Assembly (NCBI RefSeq): GCF_001544975.2
Contig: NZ_FCOG02000035.1
Location: 1-64,000 of the forward strand
DNA length: 64,000 nt
Direction of reading: 5' to 3'
Source: Caballeronia arationis
Lineage (GTDB): Bacteria; Pseudomonadota; Gammaproteobacteria; Burkholderiales; Burkholderiaceae
Both the position numbers and the translations under genes were made by a program. Under the pieces are notes generated by a model, which searched no databases, was not told the DNA's origin, and saw only the letters and a list, made by a program, of their open reading frames with translations. The first letter of the stretch is position 1. Each line of letters begins with the position of its first letter. Below, in pieces: positions 1 through 7,523 of this stretch.

Positions 1-3
1 CTG

Positions 4-106
4 AAAAAGCTGCTTTCTTTGCTTACTTTCTTTGCAGCAGCAAAGAAAGTAAGTCCCGCCCCGGACAGGGGCAGAGCTAATAGACCACAAAGAAAGCAAG
101 TTCCAC
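4..106 (+). repeat. Dispersed intergenic repeat, copy A
   Basis: About 100 bp that recurs nearly unchanged at 29227-29330 (same orientation) and 28722-28822 (inverted). It contains a perfect 11-bp-arm hairpin at 25-50 (ACTTTCTTTGC, AGCA loop, GCAAAGAAAGT) and a GC-rich hairpin GCCCC-ggaca-GGGGC just after it. Two strong hairpins between genes suggest a REP-like element that may also end transcription. The rest of 1-189 (107-189) is low-complexity sequence with CCCCAA repeats and no credible gene. Confidence 0.85.
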
Positions 107-189
107 AAAAAGCGAAGTACACAAAAACCGAACGGCGTTCAACGACAACCAGCCCCAACCCCAACCCCACCCGAGCGCCAGAGAAGAAC

Positions 190-1203
190 TTACCGGACCG
201 AACCCGCATCCGCATCCGCCTGCGCCGCCGCGCCGCCAATCAACTCCCCCTGCGGACGCTTGCCGCGCCGCAACCCGAACGGCGCATATTCGGTTTCGAG
301 AAAAGGCTCGGCATGCTCGAGCAGAAACCGCCGGAACGCGAGACACGTGGGCGATAACTGCTTCGAGCGCGAATGCACCAGTTGCCACGTGCGCTCGATC
401 GGCGTTCCGTTCACGTCGAGCACGGCAATCTCGCCAGTGCGCAATTCGAGCGCGAGCGTGTGCAGCGAGATCAGGCTCACGCCCATGCCCGCCATCACGG
501 CCTGCTTGATCGTCTCGTTGCTGCCGAGCGTCACGCTGCGCGCCGGCACGAACAGATGCTGGCGGAACATGTGCTCGGCGACCGCGCGCGTGCCCGAGCC
601 AGGTTCGCGCAGCAGGAACGTGTCTTCCGCGAGCTCCTGAAGATCGAAGCGCCGCGCATGCCGCAAGCGATGCGTGAGCGGCGCGACGATCACATGCGGG
701 TGATACGCGAGCGGCTCGGCAGTCGTGCCGAGTTCAGGCGGCGGGCGGCCCATGATCGCGAGGTCGGTGGCGTTGTCGGCGAGCCAGCGCAAAAGCGTCT
801 CGCGATTCCCGACCGAAAACCGCACGTCGACCTTCGGATACTGCTGCGAGTAAAGCGCAAGAAGCTTGGGGGCGAAGTAAGTCGCGGAACTCACGATGCT
901 CACCGCGATGGATCCACTGTCGGCCTGCGTGAGCGACATCATCGCATCCTCGGCATCCTTGATCTCGCCGAGGATCCGGCTCGCGTGATGCGAAAGCCGC
1001 TCGCCCGCTTCGGTCAGCGAAAGCCTGCGCGCGACGCGCTCGAAGAGCGGAAGTCCGATCGCCTCTTCGAGCTGCCGGATCTGCATGGACACCGCGGGCT
1101 GCGTGAGATGCAGTTCCTCCGCCGCGCGCGCGAAGCTCGGGCAGCGGCACGCAATCACGAAGATCTGCAACTGGCGCAACGTCAGCGAGCGGATGAAGTT
1201 CAC
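190..1203 (-). CDS. cbbR: LysR-family regulator, CbbR type
   Basis: Predicted LysR-type regulator of Calvin-cycle genes. The start is a GTG at 1203 because the family similarity begins at NFIRSLTLRQLQIF; the upstream in-frame sequence is low-complexity shadow. The N-terminal winged helix-turn-helix (about residues 5-65) includes RAAEELHLTQPAVSMQIRQL. The substrate domain carries blocks that match CbbR: NRETLLR, LAIMGRPP, LREPGSGTR, TLGSNETIKQAVMAGMG and ELRTGEI. The protein is 337 aa, slightly longer than usual because of a charged alanine-rich tail. CbbR normally faces cbbL on the opposite strand. Here it lies 55 bp downstream of the xox operon on the same strand, and 27 kb from the cbb genes at 22129-28653. 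It may therefore be co-transcribed with xoxF. The CbbR assignment is firm as a family; its actual target is unknown. Confidence 0.85.
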   Translation of the reverse strand: MNFIRSLTLRQLQIFVIACRCPSFARAAEELHLTQPAVSMQIRQLEEAIGLPLFERVARRLSLTEAGERLSHHASRILGEIKDAEDAMMSLTQADSGSIAVSIVSSATYFAPKLLALYSQQYPKVDVRFSVGNRETLLRWLADNATDLAIMGRPPPELGTTAEPLAYHPHVIVAPLTHRLRHARRFDLQELAEDTFLLREPGSGTRAVAEHMFRQHLFVPARSVTLGSNETIKQAVMAGMGVSLISLHTLALELRTGEIAVLDVNGTPIERTWQLVHSRSKQLSPTCLAFRRFLLEHAEPFLETEYAPFGLRRGKRPQGELIGGAAAQADADAGSVR

Positions 1204-1258
1204 GATGGGCGGCCATGCGTCGAGGAAAGCCGGGCGGCGCGCCCGGCTGCAACCACAA

Positions 1259-1981
1259 TCAACGGCTCGCGCGCGGTGCGTTCGCCGGCTTCTGGGGAAT
1301 GGGATCGCCGGGCTTCGCGGGCACGAGCGCATGCTGCGCACTCTGGAAGTTCAGCGTCTCCGTTTGCAGCGGATGATCGAAATCGTTGTTCTGGCCCGGC
1401 ACTTCGGCGCGGATCGTCATCACGTGGCCGGGCACGTCGTCGGCGACGATGAACGTGTAGCGCTTGGCCGTGTACTGCGGAAAGCGGGAGGCGTTCGGAT
1501 CGTCCAGGTACGGCTGGATCACGATCTTCTGCGCCTTCACCTTCTTGCCGCCCGCGTCGCTCACTATCTGCGTGATCGGCGGCCCGGCCGCGAGCGCAAG
1601 CCGCACGCGCTGCTGGAAATAGCGGCGCTTGCCGCCCGTCATCTGCTCCATCTCGGCGATGTCGTGTTCGAGAAAGTACAGGATCACCGGATTGCACGGC
1701 AGGTTGCCCGGCACTTCCACCGGCCCTGTTCGATCGGACACGCGGGCATCGCCGTTCGCGTTGCCCGCGCTCACGACGAGCACGCGCACCGTATCGTTGA
1801 CCTTCGCGGGCGGGCCGGACATGTCCATCGCGTAGTCCAGCTCGGTCTGTGCGCCGACGCTCTTCATGTGCGGCGACATGAAGAGCAGCTGTTCGGCCGG
1901 CGCGATGTCGCTGCCGGGTTTGTCGGCGGCGTTCGCCTGCATCGCGAGCGCGAGTGCAAGCAGGCTCACTGCGATCTTCAT
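1259..1981 (-). CDS. Secreted protein of unknown function in the xox operon
   Basis: A 240-aa protein that starts at the ATG at 1981 with a clear signal peptide (MKIAVSLLALALAMQANAA, cleavage near residue 19). The mature part has no motif I recognise. It contains a single short Cys-containing segment (GNLPCNPVI) and a predicted beta-rich C-terminal half. It follows xoxJ after a 14-bp gap on the same strand, so it is very likely in the xoxF-xoxG-xoxJ transcription unit and acts in the periplasm. A role in methanol dehydrogenase maturation or electron transfer is inferred from position only. Confidence 0.8.
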   Translation of the reverse strand: MKIAVSLLALALAMQANAADKPGSDIAPAEQLLFMSPHMKSVGAQTELDYAMDMSGPPAKVNDTVRVLVVSAGNANGDARVSDRTGPVEVPGNLPCNPVILYFLEHDIAEMEQMTGGKRRYFQQRVRLALAAGPPITQIVSDAGGKKVKAQKIVIQPYLDDPNASRFPQYTAKRYTFIVADDVPGHVMTIRAEVPGQNNDFDHPLQTETLNFQSAQHALVPAKPGDPIPQKPANAPRASR

Positions 1982-1995
1982 CACAGGCAAGCCTC

Positions 1996-2886
1996 TCATT
2001 GCGCCGACACCGGTTGCAGGGGCAGGAGCGGCACCTGGTAGCCCGTCAGGATCTGGTCGATCTTCGGCTGGTTCGTGGCGATCCAGTTGTCGATCTTGTC
2101 CTTCCACGCCTTCTCGCCGTAGCGCACGCCCATCGAGATCTCGTAATCGAAGCGGATGCCGGGCGTCGGCGGGAATGGCACGAGCCGCACCGAATCGCCT
2201 GCGCGCTTCGTGAAGTAGCCGGCAATCGGTCCCCACAGGAACACGACGTCGACGGTGCCCTTCGTCAGGTCGTGCTCGATCATTTCGCCGGGGAACGCCT
2301 GCGGGTCGCCGCTTTGCACCTTGTACGACACCGCCTGCTCGATCAGGTTGTTGCCGAGCAGCCAGTCGACGGCGGGCGTCTGCGAGAAGATGCCGAGCCG
2401 CAGCTTCTTCAGTTGCTCGGGCGGCAGCTTCAGCAGATCGGAAGGCGTCTGGATGCTCGCGAACTCGGGCCGGTTCGGGAACACCATCGCGTACGTGGAA
2501 TGCAGGTACGGGCGCGTCGTGGCCGCGAGGTCATAGCCCTTCGGCAAGCCGATCACGAGATCGCACTTGAAGCGCTCGCTGTCGGGCACCTTGGCGCGCA
2601 GCGTATTGCGGATGAAGCCCATGCGCTGCGGAAAATACGTGTATTCGACCTTGTAGCCGAAGTCGCTCGCCATCTGGGCAGCGATCTTGTTCTCGTAACC
2701 CTCGCCCTTGTTGTTCGACAGCGGCATGTTGTTCGGGTCGGCACAGACACGCAGCACGCCGTCGGCGCCGTCGTTGTTGGGCAGCGGCGCGGCTTCCTGG
2801 GCGAATGCGCCTTGCGCGGCGCACACCGAGAGCAGCGCGGCGGCGAGCCGCGCAACGAAGACGCGGGTTACCTTGCAATCAGACAT
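1996..2886 (-). CDS. xoxJ: Periplasmic binding-like protein XoxJ
   Basis: A 296-aa periplasmic protein of the solute-binding fold that accompanies XoxF. The ATG at 2886 is chosen because GGAGG lies five bases upstream; an in-frame GTG at 2892 abuts that site. The signal peptide ends near AQGAFAQE (about residue 30). The motif LRVCADPNNMPLSN is the hallmark N-terminal block of MxaJ/XoxJ proteins, followed by GYENKIA and a type-2 periplasmic-binding domain to the C terminus. XoxJ is thought to help activate the apo methanol dehydrogenase. It sits between xoxG (gap of 57 bp) and the unknown secreted gene. Confidence 0.88.
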   Translation of the reverse strand: MSDCKVTRVFVARLAAALLSVCAAQGAFAQEAAPLPNNDGADGVLRVCADPNNMPLSNNKGEGYENKIAAQMASDFGYKVEYTYFPQRMGFIRNTLRAKVPDSERFKCDLVIGLPKGYDLAATTRPYLHSTYAMVFPNRPEFASIQTPSDLLKLPPEQLKKLRLGIFSQTPAVDWLLGNNLIEQAVSYKVQSGDPQAFPGEMIEHDLTKGTVDVVFLWGPIAGYFTKRAGDSVRLVPFPPTPGIRFDYEISMGVRYGEKAWKDKIDNWIATNQPKIDQILTGYQVPLLPLQPVSAQ

Positions 2887-2943
2887 CGACACCTCCGGTT
2901 ATGACTTCGGGCACACGATGACACAACGTAGCACGCAAGCACG

Positions 2944-3357
2944 TCATTTGGCATCGATGGCCTGCAAGTCGCCCGGGTTGATCTTGCCGTCGGAGCGTCC
3001 CTTCAGATACGCGTACAGGTTTTCCCAGTTCTTCTGCATCATCTGGCTCGAACTGAAGTCGGGCATGCCCTTGTCGACACGTCCGCCGAATACCGTGCGG
3101 TGAAACTCCTTGGTATCGAGCGTCTTGAATGCCTCGATCAGCGACGGGCCGACCATGCCTTCCTGCTTCGCTCCATGACAGCGTTCGCACGCAAGGGCCC
3201 GCCACGTCTTCCAGCCCTGCAGGGTGTTGCTGTCGACCTTGTTGCCGTCGACGACCTTGTACGCCACCGGCTTCATTTGCCCGGCATCGGTCTGGGCATA
3301 GGAAGGGGGCAACGCAAAGAGTGCTATCGCCAGCGGCAAAAGTGATCGGCCTTTCAT
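2944..3357 (-). CDS. xoxG: Cytochrome c XoxG, electron acceptor of methanol dehydrogenase
   Basis: A 137-aa c-type cytochrome with a signal peptide (MKGRSLLPLAIALFALPPSYA). One haem-binding motif CERCH lies at residues 57-61, and a downstream GMPDF segment can provide the axial methionine. In XoxF systems this cytochrome takes electrons from PQQ. The gene lies between xoxF and xoxJ on the same strand, with an AGGAGA ribosome site before its ATG. It is short for a cytochrome cL (usually 160-200 aa), as is often so for XoxG. Confidence 0.88.
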   Translation of the reverse strand: MKGRSLLPLAIALFALPPSYAQTDAGQMKPVAYKVVDGNKVDSNTLQGWKTWRALACERCHGAKQEGMVGPSLIEAFKTLDTKEFHRTVFGGRVDKGMPDFSSSQMMQKNWENLYAYLKGRSDGKINPGDLQAIDAK

Positions 3358-3567
3358 ATGTCTGTCTCCTGTCGAACCGTGTTGGCGCCTTTAGCGCCTG
3401 ACCCGGGTCGCATGCAATGGTTACTGTTCTTCCGGCGTTCTCGCCGAGGTGAAACACGAACTTCAACTGCTTTCGGGACGCCGCCAGCCGCCGCCTCATG
3501 TTTCGAGGCGGGGCGTGACGTGCGTTTTTCAACTCTTGATGTGACTCAGAGATCGGGCAGGAACGGA

Positions 3568-5379
3568 TCAGCCGCCCGGGATGGCGAACACGAAGAGCGT
3601 GCCGCCGAGCGCCGTGTACTTCGCCAGTTCGCGATAGCCGCCAACCGCGCCCAGGCCTTCGGTCGACTTCTGCAGGCCGGCTGCCATGCCGATGCCCGCC
3701 CAGCCGCCAATGCCCGAATACACGCCGATGTACTGCTTGCTGTTGAACTGATACGTGAACACGTTGCCGATGATCCCTGACGGGGTCTTGAACTTCCACA
3801 GCTCCTTGCCGTCCTTGATGCGGACCGCCTTGATATAGCCCTCAAGCGTGCCGTAGAAGGCGATGCCGCCTGCCGTCGTCAGCGCGCCCGACCACACCGA
3901 GAACTTCTCCGGCTTGGACCAGGCGATCTTGCCCTTGCTGGCATCCCACGCGATGAAGTTGCCCATCGCGCCCTTCTCGTTCGGGCCCGGGAACATCGAG
4001 AGCGTCGCGCCGACAAACGGCTGACCCGACACGTACTCGACTTCGAACGGCTCATAGTCCATGCAGACGTGATTCGTCGGCACGAGGAAGAGCCCCGAGT
4101 TCGGATCGAACGAAGCGGGCTGCTGGTCCTTCGAGCCAAGCGCCGCCGGGCAGATGCCCTTCACGTTGTGGTCCGGACCGGCCTTTTGCGTCGAATACGT
4201 CGCGTTTCTCACCGGCAGGCCGCTCTTCAGATCGACGCTGTCGGCCCAGTTCACCGCCGGGTCGTACTTCTGCGCGACGAGCAGTTCGCCCGTTTCGCGG
4301 TTCAGCGTGTAGCCGAAGCCGTTGCGGTCGAAGTGGACGATCGACGGAACCTTCTTGCCGCCCATCGGAAGGTCCGCGAGGATCATCTCGTTCACGCCGT
4401 CATAGTCCCATTCGTCGTGCGGCGTCATCTGGTAGACCCACTTCGCCTTGCCGGTGTTCAGGTCGCGAGCGAAGATGGACATCGACCATTTGTTGTCGCC
4501 CGGACGCTGCGTCGGGTTCCATGTGCCCGGATTGCCGGTGCCATAGTAGACAAGGTTGAGCTTCGGGTCCCATGCATACCAGCCCCAGGTCGTGCCACCC
4601 CCGGTCTTCCACTGGTCGCCCTTCCAGCTCTTGAGCGATGAGTCCGCGCCGATCGGTGCCATCTTGCCGTCGGTCCAGGTCATCGTCTGCTGCGGGTCCA
4701 TCAGCATTTCGCTGTCGGGGCCGGTGCTGTAGGCCTTCCACGCTTCCTTGCCGGTCTTGATGTCGTACGCGATCAGCCGGCCGCGCACGCCGAACTCGCC
4801 GCCCGAGATGCCGGTGAGCACCTTGTCGCCGAAGACGTGCGGCGCGTTGGTGTTGGTTTCACCCGCTTTCGGATCGCCGTTCTGCGCAGTCCATTTCACT
4901 TCGCCCGTCTTCGCGTCGAGCGCGACGAGTTTCGTGTCGGCCTGCTGCAGGAAGATCTTGCCGTCGCCATAAGCGAGGCCCCGGTTGACCGTGTCGCAGC
5001 ACATCACCGAGATGACCTGCGTGTCCTGCTTCGGCTCGTATTGCCAGATGAAGGTCTGGTCCTTCAGATTGATCGCGATGACCTTGTTGGGGAACGGCGA
5101 ATGGATGTACATCGTGTCGCCGATGACGAGCGGCGAACCTTCGTGACCGCGCAACACGCCGGTCGACATGGTCCAGGCCACCTGTAGCTTGCCGACATTC
5201 TGCTCGTTGACCTGCTTGAGCGGGCTGTAGCGGTGATTCGAATAATCGCCCGCCTGTGCCGCCCAGTTCGATGGGTTCTTGATCAGTGTGTCGAGCTGCG
5301 AGTCTGCTTGAGCGACATACGAATTCAGACTCGTCGTCGCGACCACCGCCAGTCCAAGAACCAGGGTGCGTAAGTTCAT
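3568..5379 (-). CDS. xoxF: Lanthanide-type PQQ methanol dehydrogenase XoxF
   Basis: A 603-aa periplasmic quinoprotein that oxidises methanol to formaldehyde (or further) using PQQ. A signal peptide ends near AQADS (residue 26). The vicinal disulfide CC is at residues 127-128. The active site segment HDEWDYDGVNE places Asp at 325 and a second Asp at 327. The second Asp replaces the Ala of calcium-type MxaF and is the established marker of lanthanide-dependent enzymes. Repeated propeller blades (for example WQYEPK, GEVKWTAQNGDP, AKWVYQMTP) run through the protein. It is the first gene of the operon, with CTGGAGGAG just upstream, and is transcribed divergently from the H4MPT gene set. Regulation may involve sigma54 (see 5521-5536) and the palindrome at 5634-5648. 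Confidence 0.95.
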   Translation of the reverse strand: MNLRTLVLGLAVVATTSLNSYVAQADSQLDTLIKNPSNWAAQAGDYSNHRYSPLKQVNEQNVGKLQVAWTMSTGVLRGHEGSPLVIGDTMYIHSPFPNKVIAINLKDQTFIWQYEPKQDTQVISVMCCDTVNRGLAYGDGKIFLQQADTKLVALDAKTGEVKWTAQNGDPKAGETNTNAPHVFGDKVLTGISGGEFGVRGRLIAYDIKTGKEAWKAYSTGPDSEMLMDPQQTMTWTDGKMAPIGADSSLKSWKGDQWKTGGGTTWGWYAWDPKLNLVYYGTGNPGTWNPTQRPGDNKWSMSIFARDLNTGKAKWVYQMTPHDEWDYDGVNEMILADLPMGGKKVPSIVHFDRNGFGYTLNRETGELLVAQKYDPAVNWADSVDLKSGLPVRNATYSTQKAGPDHNVKGICPAALGSKDQQPASFDPNSGLFLVPTNHVCMDYEPFEVEYVSGQPFVGATLSMFPGPNEKGAMGNFIAWDASKGKIAWSKPEKFSVWSGALTTAGGIAFYGTLEGYIKAVRIKDGKELWKFKTPSGIIGNVFTYQFNSKQYIGVYSGIGGWAGIGMAAGLQKSTEGLGAVGGYRELAKYTALGGTLFVFAIPGG

Positions 5380-5478
5380 GTCTCCTCCAGAATGGTGATG
5401 CCGTCCGACCCAGGGATGACCACGCTACCGGCTTGCATTCCCGCGCGCCTTCTCGAATGCAGGTAACGAGCTTCGCCT

Positions 5479-5499
5479 AGCCCGGTTCATTGCCGGGCT
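5479..5499. promoter_or_regulatory. Hairpin in the xoxF leader
   Basis: Perfect 7-bp inverted repeat AGCCCGG-ttcattg-CCGGGCT, 100 bp upstream of the xoxF start codon. If xoxF starts from the sigma54-like site at 5521-5536, this hairpin is in the transcribed leader. No T-run follows in the minus direction, so termination is not indicated. Its function is unknown. Confidence 0.4.
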
Positions 5500-5520
5500 T
5501 ATTGCGTATCGGGGGCAATT

Positions 5521-5536
5521 GCATATTCCATGCCGG
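5521..5536 (-). promoter_or_regulatory. xoxF: Possible sigma54 promoter of xoxF
   Basis: On the minus strand this reads CCGGCATGGAATATGCA. GG and GC are exactly ten bases apart, as required for -24/-12 promoters, and about 10 of 13 positions fit YTGGCACGNNNNTTGCW. The start would be about 130 nt before xoxF. Support comes from the sigma54 activator gene at 14408 and from the palindrome about 100 bp upstream. Confidence 0.4.
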
Positions 5537-5633
5537 AATGCGCAGCTGCCGCTCCGGTGCTGCCGCACGCGGGCTGCACGTGGCCTGCACGCGCGTCGGC
5601 CGCGGCGGCCGGGCGTCGCGGCGACGGGCCCGC

Positions 5634-5648
5634 GACACATACTGTGTC
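5634..5648. promoter_or_regulatory. Palindromic operator GACACA-TAC-TGTGTC
   Basis: A perfect 6+6 inverted repeat with a 3-bp centre. Read on the minus strand it begins TGACACAGT. The same nine bases occur at 6259-6267, about 55 bp upstream of the sigma54 promoter at 6315. Its position, about 100 bp upstream of a sigma54-like element for xoxF, is where an enhancer-binding protein would sit. The binding partner, perhaps the regulator encoded at 14408, is inferred. Confidence 0.5.
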
Positions 5649-5796
5649 AAATCCGCGATACGAAGCGCGCCGCGCGCCACACTTCCGGCGCCCTTCGTCC
5701 ATGACGCAATGCAGCACCCGGGCGCCTTTTCCACGATGGCGCATACTGGACGCACGCACTTCTTGTTCATCGACATCGCCTCTGGAGGCCATCGCC

Positions 5797-6183
5797 ATGA
5801 CTCAAGCCGAGAAGGTCTACACCGAAGCAGAAATCAAGGAGCGGCTCACCGGCGCGCTGCAGCACTGGTATCTGGAAGACGGCTGGCTCAGGCGCAAGTA
5901 CAAGACGGAGGGCTGGAAAGGCACGCTGATGGTGGTCAATACCGTGGGTCATCTCGCGGAAGCGGCGTGGCATCACCCGGACCTGACCGTCTCGTATGCG
6001 TTCGTCGTCGTGAAGCTGATGACGCACACGGCAAAGGGCATCACCGACAAGGACTTCGCGCTCGCGACGAAAATTGAGGATGTCATTCAGTGGCAGCCGG
6101 GCAAGGAAGGCGGTCCGCTCGAAGGCACCCCCGCCGACGACCAGCGCTTCCGCTATATCAAGTACGACGCGGCGAAGTCCTGA
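5797..6183 (+). CDS. Pterin-4a-carbinolamine dehydratase-like protein
   Basis: A 128-aa protein of the PCD/DCoH family. It starts at the ATG 8 bases after TCTGGAGG. Family landmarks are the EAAWHHPDLTVSY block (His-His-Pro, catalytic in the family), the later THTAKGITDKDF block and C-terminal IEDVI. The usual enzyme dehydrates 4a-hydroxytetrahydropterins. PCD-like proteins are often found in H4MPT gene sets, where a role on methanopterin, or as an accessory protein, is suspected. It is the first gene of the rightward C1 module and is followed by a 235-bp gap that holds a sigma54 promoter. Confidence 0.85.
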   Translation: MTQAEKVYTEAEIKERLTGALQHWYLEDGWLRRKYKTEGWKGTLMVVNTVGHLAEAAWHHPDLTVSYAFVVVKLMTHTAKGITDKDFALATKIEDVIQWQPGKEGGPLEGTPADDQRFRYIKYDAAKS

Positions 6184-6258
6184 GCCTCTGCCGCGTCTTC
6201 GCGGCGACAGGCGCCTGAGCACTTTGCTGAAGTCCGGTTGAACAGTGTGGCGCATGCG

Positions 6259-6267
6259 TGACACAGT
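6259..6267 (+). promoter_or_regulatory. TGACACAGT half-site upstream of the sigma54 promoter
   Basis: The nine bases are identical to one half of the palindrome at 5634-5648 (minus reading). They lie 56 bp upstream of the sigma54 promoter at 6315. A weaker inverted half (GTGTGG at 6245-6250) precedes it. It is a candidate enhancer site. Confidence 0.35.
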
Positions 6268-6314
6268 GCGCTCCGTCCCTGCGCGCGCCGGCGCCCCGGC
6301 CCGCCTGGCTCCGG

Positions 6315-6331
6315 CTGGTACGGCTCTTGCC
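6315..6331 (+). promoter_or_regulatory. Sigma54 (-24/-12) promoter of the H4MPT operon
   Basis: Reads CTGGTACGGCTCTTGCC. GG at 6317-6318 and GC at 6329-6330 are separated by exactly ten bases, and only two core positions differ from YTGGCACGNNNNTTGCW. It lies in the intergenic gap 6184-6418, about 90 bp before the beta-RFAP synthase start. The gene set encodes its own sigma54-dependent activator at 14408-16474. This is the best promoter match in the window. Confidence 0.65.
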
Positions 6332-6418
6332 TAAGATGCTCGGCTCGCGCGGCTGCCATGCGCGACACGCCCAGCCAGCACCGTCTGGAACGCCGACCTC
6401 AACCTTGGGACACTCGCG

Positions 6419-7453
6419 ATGCAGATGCCTTCCGGTCGCCTATCGCCGCCATCGGCCGTGACGGTCGATGCCCCCGCGCGCCTGCATCTCGGCTTCATCG
6501 ATCCGAATGCCTCGCTCGGACGCGCGTTCGGCAGTGTCGGCCTGACGATCGATACGCACGGCACGCGCATCACGGCACGGCATGCGGAAGCGATGCGGGT
6601 CGAAGGCGCCACGAGCGAAGCGCAGCGCGCGCGCATCGAGCGGTATCTGGAGCAATTGCGCTCGGCGTTCGGCGGCTCGCCGGTGGCGGTGGAAGTGAAC
6701 GAATCGCCGCGCTCGCATACGGGTCTCGGCTCCGGCACGCAGCTCGCGCTGGCGGTCGGCACGGCCTATGTGCGGCTCGCCGGCCGCGGCGCGACCACGA
6801 CGCAGATCGCGCGCCTCCTCGAACGCGGCGCGCGCTCGGGGATCGGCATCCACGGCTTCGACCACGGCGGGCTGATGGTCGATGGCGGACACGGCGCGAA
6901 CTTCACGGCGGGCAGCGCGCGGGTGCCGCCGCTCCTGTTTCGCCAGCCGTTTCCCGAAGCCTGGCGCGTGCTGCTCGTCGACGATACCTCGCGCGAAGGC
7001 CTGCACGGCGACGAGGAGCGACGCGGCCTTGCCGCCCTCGGCGCCTTTCCGCGCGCGCTCGCGGCGCATCTGAGCCATCTCGTCCTGATGCGCATCCTGC
7101 CGGGAATCGCCGAAAGCGACTTCGACGCCTTCGCGAAGGGCATCGGCGAATTGCAGCAGACCATCGGCGATTACTTCGCGCCCGTGCAGGGCGGCGTGTT
7201 CTCGAGCCCGGCCGTCGAGAGCGTGCTGGACGCGGTCGCCGCGGTCGAGACAGCGGGCATCGGACAGACCTCGTGGGGCCCGACCGGCTTCGCGTTCCTG
7301 CGCGGCGAGCGCCAGGCCGAACGCGCGCTCGCCGTGGCGCGCGAGGCGAGCCGCGCGCTGCCTTCCATTGCGTGCTCGATCGCCACCGGCCGCAACCGCG
7401 GCGCGCACTGGCGGACGGCCAATCAAGAGAAATGCGGCATCGACGCCGCGTGA
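6419..7453 (+). CDS. Beta-ribofuranosylaminobenzene 5'-phosphate synthase (H4MPT biosynthesis)
   Basis: A 344-aa member of the GHMP-kinase-fold family. It condenses p-aminobenzoate-type acceptors with PRPP in the first committed step of tetrahydromethanopterin synthesis. The N-terminal PARLHLGFIDPN and the RAFGSVGLTID stretch are typical. The glycine-rich motif SHTGLGSGTQLALAVG (about residues 99-114) and the SGIGIHGFDHGG block agree with the family. It is the first gene after the sigma54 promoter at 6315 and is followed by mtdB after a 70-bp gap. Confidence 0.88.
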   Translation: MQMPSGRLSPPSAVTVDAPARLHLGFIDPNASLGRAFGSVGLTIDTHGTRITARHAEAMRVEGATSEAQRARIERYLEQLRSAFGGSPVAVEVNESPRSHTGLGSGTQLALAVGTAYVRLAGRGATTTQIARLLERGARSGIGIHGFDHGGLMVDGGHGANFTAGSARVPPLLFRQPFPEAWRVLLVDDTSREGLHGDEERRGLAALGAFPRALAAHLSHLVLMRILPGIAESDFDAFAKGIGELQQTIGDYFAPVQGGVFSSPAVESVLDAVAAVETAGIGQTSWGPTGFAFLRGERQAERALAVAREASRALPSIACSIATGRNRGAHWRTANQEKCGIDAA

Positions 7454-7523
7454 CGTGAGAAGGCGTGCCCGGGCGTGCCGCTCTGCCCGTCCTGCCGCCG
7501 TTGAAACCCAAGCGAGTTGACCC

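Larger units (their letters stand above)
5380..5796. other. Divergent control region between xoxF and the H4MPT genes
   Basis: A 417-bp gap between divergent genes with no credible coding sequence; small reading frames here are GC-rich shadows. It contains the leader hairpin, the sigma54-like element and the 15-bp palindrome listed separately. CTGGAGG at 5782-5788 is the ribosome site for the gene that starts at 5797. I see no convincing sigma70 promoter for the rightward genes. Confidence 0.7.

Noticed and set aside
19..357. ORF reading LTFFAAAKKVSPAPDRGRANRP at 19, with similar ones at 28665 and 29204
   Set aside because: These come from the dispersed hairpin repeat; no ribosome site, and they run antisense into cbbR or non-coding sequence.
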